64,000 nucleotides of DNA, taken from Candidatus Poribacteria bacterium. GTDB lineage: Bacteria; Poribacteria; WGA-4E; PCPOR2b. The notes under the pieces are model-generated. The model had not been told where the DNA came from, did no database searches, and was given only the letters and a program-made list of their open reading frames with translations. The position numbers and the translations under genes are program-made. Numbering within the stretch: position 1 is the stretch's first letter; each line of letters begins with the position of its first letter. Below are positions 1 to 8,322 of the stretch, one piece after another. Where the stretch lies: NCBI GenBank assembly GCA_003635265.1, contig PYIZ01000043.1, positions 141,707 to 205,706 of the forward strand. The letters run 5' to 3'.

Positions 1-1
1 A

Positions 2-859
2 GAACTCTCCAAACAAGTTGAGGAGATGGTTAAAACGTTGCGAAATAAGCACACCGGTGTGCAAGCCGCTCAGGAGAAACTCAGCAAACTCCGTGAAGAT
101 GTTCAGGCAGAGAAAAACCGACTGGCGGAAAATGAGTTAGATCAGGCGGTCGAAACCATCTCCAAACTGAGCGAAAACTCCAACCTACTTAGTGGTGCGA
201 ATACAGTCGAAATTGCTTCAGAGCTAGGGGAACTGGCGGATCAGATGGACGGATTGACTGAGGCGCAGCGGGCGGAATTGGATGCGCTGCTCAGACAACT
301 CGCTCAACGGCTTGAGGACAACCGTGCTGCCAAGAACCTTGTGGACCAACTGAACGAGATTGGAACAGAGGAAGTCAGCCCTGAGATGCTAGCAAAAATT
401 GCGCGTTCGCTTCTAGAGATTGACCAGCAGGCAAAAGACATGGCACAGTTGGAAGATATTTTGGAAGAGATTAAAGCAAGCCGAAAAAATATCGGATTGG
501 CAGGTATTGAGATGGCGCGTAAAACAGGAGGGGTAGCCGGTAGCGATGGAGGTCCGGGCGAGGAATCTGGAACGGGAGAGGCGCGAGGAACACAGGTTGA
601 AGCAATGAGTTCGGGGGCGGAACCTACAGAAGCACTACAATTGAGAGGAATCACATCGGAGTCGGAGGAGTTCGCCACAGCCTCAACACAAGAAGCTCCG
701 AGCAGTGCAGAGGAGGAGCCCACTTATACACCATACCGTGAAGTCTATCTCAACGCACAACAGGCTTATGCAGAAGCGATAGAAAGAGATGGGATTCCTG
801 TGCGGTATCGGCAGCGGGTTAAGGATTATCTAGACGCCATTGCGAATGCAGATAAATGA
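2..859 (+). CDS. Coiled-coil protein of unknown function, C-terminal part (5' truncated by window edge)
   Basis: The frame is open from base 2, before the first ATG at 26, so this is the end of a longer gene. The first ~170 residues are charged, Leu-rich and heptad-like with almost no Pro, as in a long coiled coil. A Gly/Ser/Glu-rich low-complexity linker follows (about residues 170-235). The last 40 residues form a Tyr/Ala-rich helix ending in a segment of the type 'IPVRYRQRVKDYLDA'. From memory, such an ending occurs in large membrane-associated proteins near VWA/BatA-type gene clusters; that link is inference. No catalytic motif is visible and I assign no function. The gene converges on the lipase gene at 895-1932. 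Confidence 0.75.
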   Translation, partial: ELSKQVEEMVKTLRNKHTGVQAAQEKLSKLREDVQAEKNRLAENELDQAVETISKLSENSNLLSGANTVEIASELGELADQMDGLTEAQRAELDALLRQLAQRLEDNRAAKNLVDQLNEIGTEEVSPEMLAKIARSLLEIDQQAKDMAQLEDILEEIKASRKNIGLAGIEMARKTGGVAGSDGGPGEESGTGEARGTQVEAMSSGAEPTEALQLRGITSESEEFATASTQEAPSSAEEEPTYTPYREVYLNAQQAYAEAIERDGIPVRYRQRVKDYLDAIANADK

Positions 860-894
860 GGCGTGAAACGTGATGCGTGATAAACCCAAACCAA

Positions 895-1932
895 TTACTT
901 CACTAGCTGCGAGGGTTCGGCGAGCTCGTACAGCGTCGCAATGAGCAGCGTGATTGAGTGTTTGCCGCGTCCTTTATTCTTAGCAGGCACCACTTTCACA
1001 GAAACTCGGCTTCCGACATCCGGCAGTGGAATATGTATGCCAGCAGCGCTCTTGACAAAGCAGGGACGTTGTAGCGTGGATAGCCATTCGCCCGGCACAT
1101 AATAGTTCTCAATAGCTTTCAGTCTTTCCTCAATGGTTGCATTATCTAAGCCAAACCCTTCAAGAGTGGCGGGGTGCACCCCTGCACTGTTGAAAGTCAC
1201 CGCTGGACGATTCGCTACGATGCTTGCTGAAGCTGCCAAACCGCCGCCCATGGAATGCCCCGTGAAGATCACCTTATCCCCATACGCTTCCACAACCGCT
1301 ATGGCAAGCTCGATAGCCTGTCGATATATTGCTGCGCCAAACCCTAACCCCTGAGAAAGGCAGGTCTGGCTATCTTGGAGGATATTGGTTCTCCTGACAC
1401 CCCGATAAACGACAACAATTTCCTGTGCGTCCTTCGATTGGTATAACATTGCACGGAAACCTGTATTAGGGTCCTCAAACCTCGCGCCCTTTAGCCCCTC
1501 CGGAAGTTGGTCCCGACGTGAAGGGGCAGAGAGCTGCATCCAGTTCGGCGGCTCCGTTATTTGGGAGAAATAGACATCATTACCCCCCGCTGGCGTCATA
1601 AAAATCGTGGCGCCATCCGTTTCTGTGGAGATGCGAAGCTCCGTCTTAGCCTCGTAAATTGCCAGACACAACACAGCGTAATCAAATGGTGCCATCCCGC
1701 TTAACTGTCCTTCGCTTTCTTTCAGATCTTTGTTGGGACAGTTTCTCAGGCAGGCGAAACCGATGACCGCAACCGTAGCTCCAGCCACCCCGGTCACAAT
1801 TCTTGAAGCTGTCAATAAGCCATACCGCCAACCACTTGGTGGATAGTTTTGATGTTCTAAGCAGTACGGACTGTCTTCAACGGCACTTCTGAGACATCGA
1901 AAAATAAAAGGGGTTCGTGCTTTACATCTCAT
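895..1932 (-). CDS. Membrane-anchored class 3-type lipase with N-terminal Cys/His motif
   Basis: Alpha/beta-hydrolase of the lipase class 3 family. It carries the nucleophile elbow GHSMGG about two thirds into the chain, preceded by 'VVVYRGVR', which resembles the oxyanion strand of these lipases. A late 'GKHSI' probably supplies the catalytic His. The acid residue is less clear: the usual Asp site reads 'VPGEWLS'. The first 30 residues hold a Cys/His pattern (RCKAR...FRC...YCLEH) like a small zinc knuckle. A hydrophobic stretch at about residues 40-62 could be a membrane anchor. The predicted role is ester or phospholipid hydrolysis at the membrane. It is the third gene of a minus-strand run behind the ApeA-type and DUF2806 genes, 50 bases after the latter. 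A possible AGGA site lies upstream of the ATG. Confidence 0.8.
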   Translation of the reverse strand: MRCKARTPFIFRCLRSAVEDSPYCLEHQNYPPSGWRYGLLTASRIVTGVAGATVAVIGFACLRNCPNKDLKESEGQLSGMAPFDYAVLCLAIYEAKTELRISTETDGATIFMTPAGGNDVYFSQITEPPNWMQLSAPSRRDQLPEGLKGARFEDPNTGFRAMLYQSKDAQEIVVVYRGVRRTNILQDSQTCLSQGLGFGAAIYRQAIELAIAVVEAYGDKVIFTGHSMGGGLAASASIVANRPAVTFNSAGVHPATLEGFGLDNATIEERLKAIENYYVPGEWLSTLQRPCFVKSAAGIHIPLPDVGSRVSVKVVPAKNKGRGKHSITLLIATLYELAEPSQLVK

Positions 1933-1982
1933 CGTCCTTGTCTACACCTCACGCTATTTTAATCGCGTATCCCTTCCTCTAT

Positions 1983-2867
1983 TTATTGTTCAGTATTTTC
2001 AGCTTTCGGCAAGTACCGTTTCCACTGGTCCTTCACGTATTCATAGAAACCATCCACAGGTTTGCTGCCGCATATCGGCGCGAGTTCCTGTCCGATTTTC
2101 GTAAGACGTATTTGTCCAACGTCAAGTTCGTTGTCAGTCTCATTAGGCATATCCAAGCGGAGCTTTCTACCATAGTAGTGCACTGCCAATCTCTTGGGCA
2201 AAGAACCCCATGCGAAACCTCTAAAATCTCCCCATTGAATAAGTCCAATATCCACAAGGTGATTTAGAATGCCAAAGTTAATCCCATGCCTACTGTAGAT
2301 TTCCGCCCCGAAATTAAACACCAACGGTATAAGGCCATCTATCTGCCAACCAAATCCGCAGAGCTTGGTGAATAGTTCAGCATCGCTTTTGTCAAGCTCC
2401 GAAATAAAACTAACTGTCCGCTTTGAGTAGGTGCCAGGGTTATTCGCTTCACCAGCTAAAACACGCGCCCATAGGCTCTGCATCTCATTGTCAGAGACTA
2501 TTCGACATTTATCAAATAAGTTGGCAATCCATTCCTCCTCCATAGCATCGGGGTTTGCTTCTTCGTCCAAATGAGGTATTGCTTTATCAATAATGTCCTC
2601 CATGTTTTTCTGGTGGCGCACATTTTCTTCAATCCGGCGCTGTTCAGCTCGTTGATGTAAGTCAGTTATCTCAATCTCGGAGTGTGCTTCTATACGGGCA
2701 ACATCAGCTGCAGAGTGTGCAGCCTCAATCTTCGCCTCAGCGACTCTCTTGATCTGCCAAGGCACAAAGTAACCGCCTACTCCTTTGGATATTTTTTTGA
2801 CCAGTGTTTCAGCAGGCTTCAATACATTGCCCAACTTTACCAGAGAATTAGAAGGTTCTTGTGACAT
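1983..2867 (-). CDS. DUF2806 domain protein
   Basis: The protein matches the DUF2806 family as I know it: an N-terminal 'KPAETLVKK' segment, a long charged helix rich in Ala/Glu/Arg (about residues 40-95), then the family core with 'VSDNEMQSLWARVLAGEANNP' and 'YSKRTVSFISEL' at about residues 125-160. No signal peptide or membrane segment is evident, so it is probably cytoplasmic. The biochemical function of the family is unknown to me. Its start is backed by an AAGGAG box about 10 bases before the ATG. It lies 68 bases after the ApeA-type gene and 50 bases before the lipase gene on the same strand, so the three are probably co-transcribed. That context suggests a defence-related role, but this is inference. 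Confidence 0.8.
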   Translation of the reverse strand: MSQEPSNSLVKLGNVLKPAETLVKKISKGVGGYFVPWQIKRVAEAKIEAAHSAADVARIEAHSEIEITDLHQRAEQRRIEENVRHQKNMEDIIDKAIPHLDEEANPDAMEEEWIANLFDKCRIVSDNEMQSLWARVLAGEANNPGTYSKRTVSFISELDKSDAELFTKLCGFGWQIDGLIPLVFNFGAEIYSRHGINFGILNHLVDIGLIQWGDFRGFAWGSLPKRLAVHYYGRKLRLDMPNETDNELDVGQIRLTKIGQELAPICGSKPVDGFYEYVKDQWKRYLPKAENTEQ

Positions 2868-2935
2868 GACTAAAGTTTCTCCTTATTCACCAAATAGGGC
2901 ATAGACAAAGTAGTTGATTTTTCGTGAATGAGATA

Positions 2936-4225
2936 TTATTGGAGTTTCCGCCGCAGTTGCTTGTAATTGGTAATAATTGAACCAATCTCTGACTGACTAA
3001 AACCTATTAGCTGGAGAAAATGGAGTTGAAAAAGTAACTCCATTTTAAGACAAAGAGACCATAAAGATTCGTCTCTAGCGGTTTTTGACTTCAAAGACGA
3101 GTCATAGTGCGTCAAATAATTTCGCGTATTTACAACCCTACTTATCAACTTTTCTCGTGTTGTCTGATTTCCAATAATAGCCTCAAATGGTTTAATAATA
3201 CACTCAATTCGCTCACCAAACGACACGCTGCCACCATTTTTTCTTCGATGAAATGCTTCCAAACCTTGTGCCAAGGTCAAGAATTTCACCTCCAAGTATT
3301 GCTCCACTCCCGTTTGTGCTGAAAAATATAAATCGAAAGTAGGATCAAGGTACTCGTAGGCTTTTATCCAATCATTGATTTTTCTCTCAGCATCGCCTTG
3401 TATCTGCCCAAACCCGAATAACATATCATGCTGATGAATCTTTGGCTCATCTTTAGAGTAAGGCCGGCTTGAATAATATATGTTTACCGGCACCAACCTT
3501 GTTTCACCGCTTCCAAAATCTTGGCGAAGATTATCAGCCGTTGCCGACATACTGTCCAAGGAAACCGCTTTGTCTATGGCAAAACACAGTAGAGTTGTGA
3601 TTTTGTGGACAACAAAGACGAAATCAGCTAATTCACGTGCCTCCTTTGACACCAATTTAAAATAAGTCTTTTGGCTTATTCCTGCCTCCTTAGTAACTGG
3701 AGATCCCCGAAATTTCCAATCGAATACAATTAACAATTGCATATTATTGTTAAGGTAAAGTGAAATATCTGTTGGCTGCTGATACGATATGGTTGCCGTG
3801 TTTTCTTTAGTTTGGAGACCAACTTTAATGCCGCTGATTCCGACCCATTCGTCAATTCCTTCTACAGAAAAGGTTAAGGTATTAAAAAGGGGGCAGGTGC
3901 CTTCATCGTATGCTACACCAGTAAAAACCCGACTTACATGAATGAGGGATTTCGATCTGCCACCAATCAAATTAATTGTCCCTGTTTTATAATAGCAATC
4001 ATCAAGAGTAACCAACCCATCTTTTTCAATATGCCCGACTATTCGTTCTATTGACTGCCAGTCGTCATTCAATAATGTTTCCATTTCATCATTGCTGAAC
4101 AACCCTGCAATTTCTAGCTCAATATCCCCTCCATCTGATATTGAGAGTGTTCCAGGGAGTACTCTGTCAGGTACGGAGGGCAACCAAAAATCACCCGATC
4201 TTTTAAATTCTTCTTTGATTCTCAC
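2936..4225 (-). CDS. ApeA-type HEPN protein (putative anti-phage ribonuclease)
   Basis: The first ~200 residues resemble the ApeA N-terminal domain ('GDFWLP...PGTLS...G.IELEI.GLF' followed by a series of beta strands). The C-terminal third resembles an Apea-like HEPN domain. The HEPN RNase signature is intact as R368-NYLT-H373. ApeA proteins are known anti-phage HEPN proteins thought to act by abortive infection through RNA cleavage. The GTG start at 4225 is chosen because an AGGAGG box lies 8 bases upstream. It heads the run ApeA - DUF2806 - lipase and is preceded by hicBA, with about 175 bases between. The region is AT-richer than the lpx block, as is common for transferred defence genes. 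Function is inferred from family membership. Confidence 0.8.
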   Translation of the reverse strand: MRIKEEFKRSGDFWLPSVPDRVLPGTLSISDGGDIELEIAGLFSNDEMETLLNDDWQSIERIVGHIEKDGLVTLDDCYYKTGTINLIGGRSKSLIHVSRVFTGVAYDEGTCPLFNTLTFSVEGIDEWVGISGIKVGLQTKENTATISYQQPTDISLYLNNNMQLLIVFDWKFRGSPVTKEAGISQKTYFKLVSKEARELADFVFVVHKITTLLCFAIDKAVSLDSMSATADNLRQDFGSGETRLVPVNIYYSSRPYSKDEPKIHQHDMLFGFGQIQGDAERKINDWIKAYEYLDPTFDLYFSAQTGVEQYLEVKFLTLAQGLEAFHRRKNGGSVSFGERIECIIKPFEAIIGNQTTREKLISRVVNTRNYLTHYDSSLKSKTARDESLWSLCLKMELLFQLHFLQLIGFSQSEIGSIITNYKQLRRKLQ

Positions 4226-4400
4226 TGACGGGACCTCCTAGTGTAGTTGGTGTAGTTGCTAAATATTTCAATTAAGATGTTTCCTTATGTTTTGGATTTA
4301 ATATCAGACACCCAAACTCGACAAACCCTCAACAATTCCCAGCCTCCCTCAAGTGACTGCACCTTTTCGATCCGATGCGGTCCTGATTAATGTCAGATAT

Positions 4401-4586
4401 CTATGGTAGCGGAATTCCCAAATCTTTACAGATCTTCTGCACTAAGAACCTGTTTAGTTCCCGGTGCCTTGGCACAGCGGAAGTCCCCCGAGTGCTGCGA
4501 TTAACATACATAGTATGGTTACCGCCTTCTCTGAGGAATTCACAACCGTTCTTTTCAAGATAACGGATGACATCGCGTCTTTTCAT
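4401..4586 (-). CDS. hicA: HicA-type mRNA interferase toxin
   Basis: The protein is 61 residues, the normal size for HicA. It has the double-stranded-RNA-binding-like fold signature: an N-terminal 'KRRDVIRYLEKNGCE', a 'REGGNH' segment with the presumed catalytic His24, then 'VPRHREL' and a C-terminal helix 'KICKDLGI'. HicA toxins cleave mRNA and are held inactive by HicB. Here the antitoxin gene lies upstream, and the two overlap by ATGA (4583-4586), so they are translationally coupled. The order antitoxin then toxin is the reverse of the classical hicAB order, but it is known. All expected residues are present and the toxin looks intact. Confidence 0.9.
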   Translation of the reverse strand: MKRRDVIRYLEKNGCEFLREGGNHTMYVNRSTRGTSAVPRHRELNRFLVQKICKDLGIPLP

Positions 4587-4882
4587 ATCTCTACAAAAAC
4601 AGGTTCACTAATCACATCTTGTATTGACGCAATGGATTCCTCGGCGAGGATGCGGTTTGCCTCAAGTGTCATCTCAATTGCTTCTTGGAGATTGGCTCTG
4701 GCTTCTTCAAGCGTTCTTCCTTGTGTGTTAGCACCGGGTAATTCTTCAACAAATCCGATGTATCCTTCTGGAACTTTTTGGAAAACTTCGGTGAATTCTA
4801 TTCGCGTATTGGCACCGGGTAATTCTTCAACAAATCTGATATATCCTTCTGGAACTTTTTGGAAAACTTCGGTGAATTCCAT
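4583..4882 (-). CDS. hicB: HicB-type antitoxin with internal tandem duplication
   Basis: HicB-family antitoxin partner of the overlapping hicA. I start it at the ATG at 4882 (Met-Glu-Phe-Thr), because GGAGG lies 8 bases upstream; an in-frame ATG at 4927 has no such site. This gives 99 residues. The N-terminal beta-hairpin unit ('EFTEVFQKVPEGY...FVEELPGANT') occurs twice in a row, 27 residues apart, differing only at a few positions. The normal helical segment ('TLEEARANLQEAIEMTLEAN') follows once. No DNA-binding domain is visible at the C-terminus, so autoregulation of the HTH type is not expected from this chain. Confidence 0.88.
   Translation of the reverse strand: MEFTEVFQKVPEGYIRFVEELPGANTRIEFTEVFQKVPEGYIGFVEELPGANTQGRTLEEARANLQEAIEMTLEANRILAEESIASIQDVISEPVFVEI
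4731..4880 (-). repeat. 81-base tandem duplication inside hicB
   Basis: The stretch 4731-4799 recurs at 4812-4880 with period 81 bases and about three mismatches over 69 bases. The period is a multiple of three, so the HicB frame is kept and 27 residues are added. The near-identity suggests a recent duplication. Confidence 0.92.
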
Positions 4883-5049
4883 ATCGAAAGCCTCCGTTTT
4901 TAGTAACGAGTAATGATTGATGCTCACTAGGAAAATCGTTCGACTGTAGGAACTAGCGATTGTTAGATCCTATTGAACCGGCAAAACACCTTAACAATTT
5001 CTATCATTGTTTCTAACTTCAATTTTAGACGTTTTCTTATGTGCCGTGT

Positions 5050-8000
5050 TTAGTTAGCAGGCACCCCCAAATCAGGCAGCTTCTCAACAATCTCCACCGT
5101 CCCCAAGCTGACCGCAATCACCTTCCCGATGAGCTTAACGATGTACCGCGGATCGTCTGCACGGTTTGGGTCGTTGATGATGCCGCTGCGTTTGTCGGTC
5201 TTGACGCGATACTGATCGATCACCCATTCCAACGCCGACCGATTCCCAAGCCGATAGTCAAACGCTTTCGCGGGTATCCCCTCCAGGGTCAGGAAATCGT
5301 TGTACATCACCTGCGTTTTGTCTTTGGACAGTTTCATCTTCTCCACACGCCAATTGATCGGCACTTCACGGTTTTCAACGAATGTAAGTTGTTGATATTC
5401 GGGCACCTCCTCATAGCCGACGTGTATTTCTCCCAACCGTTGACCTGCTTTGGCAAAATCCCAAAAATCGGGTGTATACAGCAGGCGTGGCAGGTCCCGT
5501 TTGAGGTTTGCCTGATATCGCTCCCGATAAACGGGGTGGTGCAGGAGCGCGTAAACGTGATGGAAGATGTCCCACTTCGTGATTGCCTCGTCTCGGTAAT
5601 GTGCCCGGAATCGTGCCAACGCCCAATCGGTGATATTCTCTCGGCGGTTTGTTCCATCCTCGTCGTAGGTGTAGAAGGGAAAGCATTGTGAACCATCAAT
5701 GGATGTTATTGTTAGATTGGGAATTATGTCTGTGCAAAAACACCAATAATCAGAACGTCCCCCAATACTTGGAACAACAATTACTCGATTTTCGTGCTCA
5801 GTTTCAGGCGTGGGAAAAATAGATGGAAATACCGATACGACGTCGTTCATCATTCTATCAAAGTAAAGATTCGATTGTGTAAACGGGCGGTAGAGGGAAA
5901 CCCTCACTTTGTGATCAGCATATTTGACCGTCCGCTCTCGCTTCAACTTCGTCTTTAAGTCTCGACTCCAACTAATTTTCGTGTCATCATAAGTCACAAA
6001 GTCATCAACGTTTGCATCCCGATTTTCTCGGCGTTTCCACCGATCAACCTCTGCGCTATAAGTTCCAATCAGCCGATTCACGTTATCAGCCAGTATGTTT
6101 CGGTTGAAGTTGTAAACCCACACATCACGGTTGGTGCTGACACCGAGACTATAACTCTTAAAAATCACCTCCACCGCCTTGCCCTTTGCAGCCTTCGCCT
6201 CTTTAGTCCCCATCGGGATAAAGGTCTCAAATTCGGCGCGGAGCCCCTCTGTCAGCCATGTGTATTGATGGCCAGGCGTTATCGACTTCCATTTAATGTT
6301 TCGGTAATGCTGATTTGAATCGAGATAGCGATATTTGTCCTCTTTACGCCAAAACTCATCAACACGGGCATAGAAGATTTCAGCTTGGGAATTTGCGTTG
6401 TCGCGCTTCTTGATAAAAAAGTTAATGCTCACACCGACCTGAATCCCAAAGACGTTGTGCGTTGTGCCTGAAAGCTTTGGATTCTTGCGGACGTTCCCAC
6501 TCAGATCCAGAATATAAATCACGTCGAAATTGTCTGCGAGGAGTTTCCGCATCCCATCAAACGCTACGTTGTCAAGAAAACTGTTGTTTGTCACGACAGC
6601 AACAACCCCTTCTGCGCGAAGGCGATCCGACGCCCACCGAATCGCCTTCACATATGGGTCAGAGAGTTTACTTTTGAGAGTTGCTTTGGAATCTTTTGCA
6701 TAGGTATCCGCAACCCGCGCATCCATCGTTGGATATTTCCGATTTTTGTTGTTATCGTTCTCGTTGATCTGACCGACGTTGTAGGGCGGATTTCCGATGA
6801 CCACGAACATCGGCGTCTCCTTCTGTGTTTCAACGCGACGGGTATTGTCGGGGGCAAACAGCGGCAACTGTCGGTCTTCTGCCAGTTCAAACGTATCGAC
6901 AAGACAGATGCCCTCAAAGGGTTGATAATCTCCTGTCGCCTCGTAAAACTCATGCTCAATATTCATCGACGCGATGTAGTACGGCAGCAGCATCACCTCG
7001 TTGCAGTGGAGTTCGGATCGGTACTTATCCTCAAGGGCGGTTGGGCGGATCTCGCGCATTGTCCGTACAATGAAATTCCCGGTCCCTACAAATGGATCGA
7101 TGATGTGAACGCCGGAATCGGAGAGCGATCGATTGAATTCAAATCCTAGAATCTCCTCAACGCTTCTCACCATGAAATCGACGATCGGCTGCGGCGTGTA
7201 GACCACTCCGTGCGTATCGGCGACCTCCACCGAAAAGCCTTGAAAAAACTGTTCGTAGACCGTGTTGAGGAATCCCTGTTTTTGGGAGAAGTCGTCAATG
7301 GTTGCAGCGGTGCGTTCAATTGCGACGTAAAAGGGGTCAAGGCTACGGAGGAAATCTTCGCGGCTGAAAGCGTGAGACATCAGCGCGGTGATGACGGTTT
7401 CGATTTCGCGGGCGATAACATTGCGACGGGTGAATTCGGAGTTGCTAAAGACAGTTCGGAAGATCCGCTCAGTCAACAAGTGCTGAATCAGCATCTCCTC
7501 AACAGCGGCTTCGGAGAGGTTGGGGTTGATCGATTGACGGCATTTCTCATGGAAGGCGGCAAAGGCGGCGGTAAACTCACGGTTCGCGCCTCGTTCCTTT
7601 TCGATCAGTTCCGCCAAGCCGTTCCCAAGTGCGGGCACCCTGTCTTTGAACTGTGCAACCGCCTCCTCCCATTCCGTGTACTCTTGTGGGCGATGGGAAA
7701 AGAAGGCTTCGAGGGTATGTATCAGTTGCGTTGGGTCGGTCAGGTCGGCATCGAGCGTGCTCTGATTGTTCTGCCAAAGGAGGGCGCGGTGTGGGGTTTG
7801 GAAGAGGATATTGTCGCGGGGGTAGCCTTTTTCAAACTTGCGGAGCACTTCGGTCGGCAGGTCATCGTGGATGTCCTTCGCCTCCCAATAACCGTGGGGT
7901 AGTTGGAAAGTGTCAATTAACGCACCATCAACAACAATCCGCTTATTTTTAACCCCTCTTATCAGAGGGGTCATTGAGTGCTCAGGCACAAGAATCCAGT

Positions 8001-8148
8001 CAAATTGTCGTCCGCAATATTCGAGTAGGGTTTGGAATGCCGAACGGACAGCGGTTTCGTGGGAGACGCCGATTGACTCGAAACGTTGTAGGGATTCGTA
8101 GTAGGCTTTGACAGGTTTATGGGTTGGTTTGAGATTTAGGGTTGTCAT
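5050..8148 (-). CDS. Single-chain restriction-modification enzyme (type IIG / ISP-like, no helicase)
   Basis: 1,032-residue protein with nuclease, adenine methyltransferase and specificity parts in one chain. Near the N-terminus a PD-(D/E)xK-like site is visible (Asp74 or Asp79, then Glu89-Ala-Lys91 in 'GYWEAKD'). A helical linker follows (about 150-300). The methyltransferase part has motif I 'DPFVGTG' (351-357) and the N6-adenine motif IV NPPY (453-456). The last ~350 residues resemble the C-terminal specificity region of type ISP enzymes. Full type ISP enzymes are about 1,500-1,600 residues and carry an SF2 helicase between nuclease and methylase. That part is absent here, so cleavage by translocation is unlikely. 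No strong ribosome site is seen before the ATG; the start was chosen by length. Confidence 0.85.
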   Translation of the reverse strand: MTTLNLKPTHKPVKAYYESLQRFESIGVSHETAVRSAFQTLLEYCGRQFDWILVPEHSMTPLIRGVKNKRIVVDGALIDTFQLPHGYWEAKDIHDDLPTEVLRKFEKGYPRDNILFQTPHRALLWQNNQSTLDADLTDPTQLIHTLEAFFSHRPQEYTEWEEAVAQFKDRVPALGNGLAELIEKERGANREFTAAFAAFHEKCRQSINPNLSEAAVEEMLIQHLLTERIFRTVFSNSEFTRRNVIAREIETVITALMSHAFSREDFLRSLDPFYVAIERTAATIDDFSQKQGFLNTVYEQFFQGFSVEVADTHGVVYTPQPIVDFMVRSVEEILGFEFNRSLSDSGVHIIDPFVGTGNFIVRTMREIRPTALEDKYRSELHCNEVMLLPYYIASMNIEHEFYEATGDYQPFEGICLVDTFELAEDRQLPLFAPDNTRRVETQKETPMFVVIGNPPYNVGQINENDNNKNRKYPTMDARVADTYAKDSKATLKSKLSDPYVKAIRWASDRLRAEGVVAVVTNNSFLDNVAFDGMRKLLADNFDVIYILDLSGNVRKNPKLSGTTHNVFGIQVGVSINFFIKKRDNANSQAEIFYARVDEFWRKEDKYRYLDSNQHYRNIKWKSITPGHQYTWLTEGLRAEFETFIPMGTKEAKAAKGKAVEVIFKSYSLGVSTNRDVWVYNFNRNILADNVNRLIGTYSAEVDRWKRRENRDANVDDFVTYDDTKISWSRDLKTKLKRERTVKYADHKVRVSLYRPFTQSNLYFDRMMNDVVSVFPSIFPTPETEHENRVIVVPSIGGRSDYWCFCTDIIPNLTITSIDGSQCFPFYTYDEDGTNRRENITDWALARFRAHYRDEAITKWDIFHHVYALLHHPVYRERYQANLKRDLPRLLYTPDFWDFAKAGQRLGEIHVGYEEVPEYQQLTFVENREVPINWRVEKMKLSKDKTQVMYNDFLTLEGIPAKAFDYRLGNRSALEWVIDQYRVKTDKRSGIINDPNRADDPRYIVKLIGKVIAVSLGTVEIVEKLPDLGVPAN

Positions 8149-8200
8149 GTGAAAGGTTGTCGAGATGTGAATTTCGACCTACAGGAATTGAATCAGTATA

Positions 8201-8300
8201 TTGTTGGGTTTCACTATATCTATCAGATCATGTTGTTGAAAGGTAACACCTTTATTGTTCTTCATAGGGATTCGCTTTCAACCGTTCAACCCAACCTACG
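8201..8300. repeat. Intergenic inverted repeat between restriction-modification and sulfatase genes
   Basis: TTGTTGGGTTTCAC near 8201 is answered by TTCAACCCAACCTACG ending at 8300, giving an inverted repeat with a long AT-rich middle. A separate hairpin (GTCGAGA...TTTCGAC) lies just before it at about 8159-8181. The second motif recurs near 9938. These look like dispersed intergenic palindromes. I see no gene in 8149-8322. Confidence 0.5.
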
Positions 8301-8322
8301 CACCACCGGCGTGAGATCGGTT

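Noticed and set aside
4883..4927. Upstream ATG of hicB
   Set aside because: It would add 15 residues without a ribosome site, while the ATG at 4882 has GGAGG at the right distance.
7210..7902. Plus-strand open frame of 230 residues opposite the restriction enzyme
   Set aside because: It lies wholly antisense to the nuclease and linker region of a well-supported gene and shows no family features.
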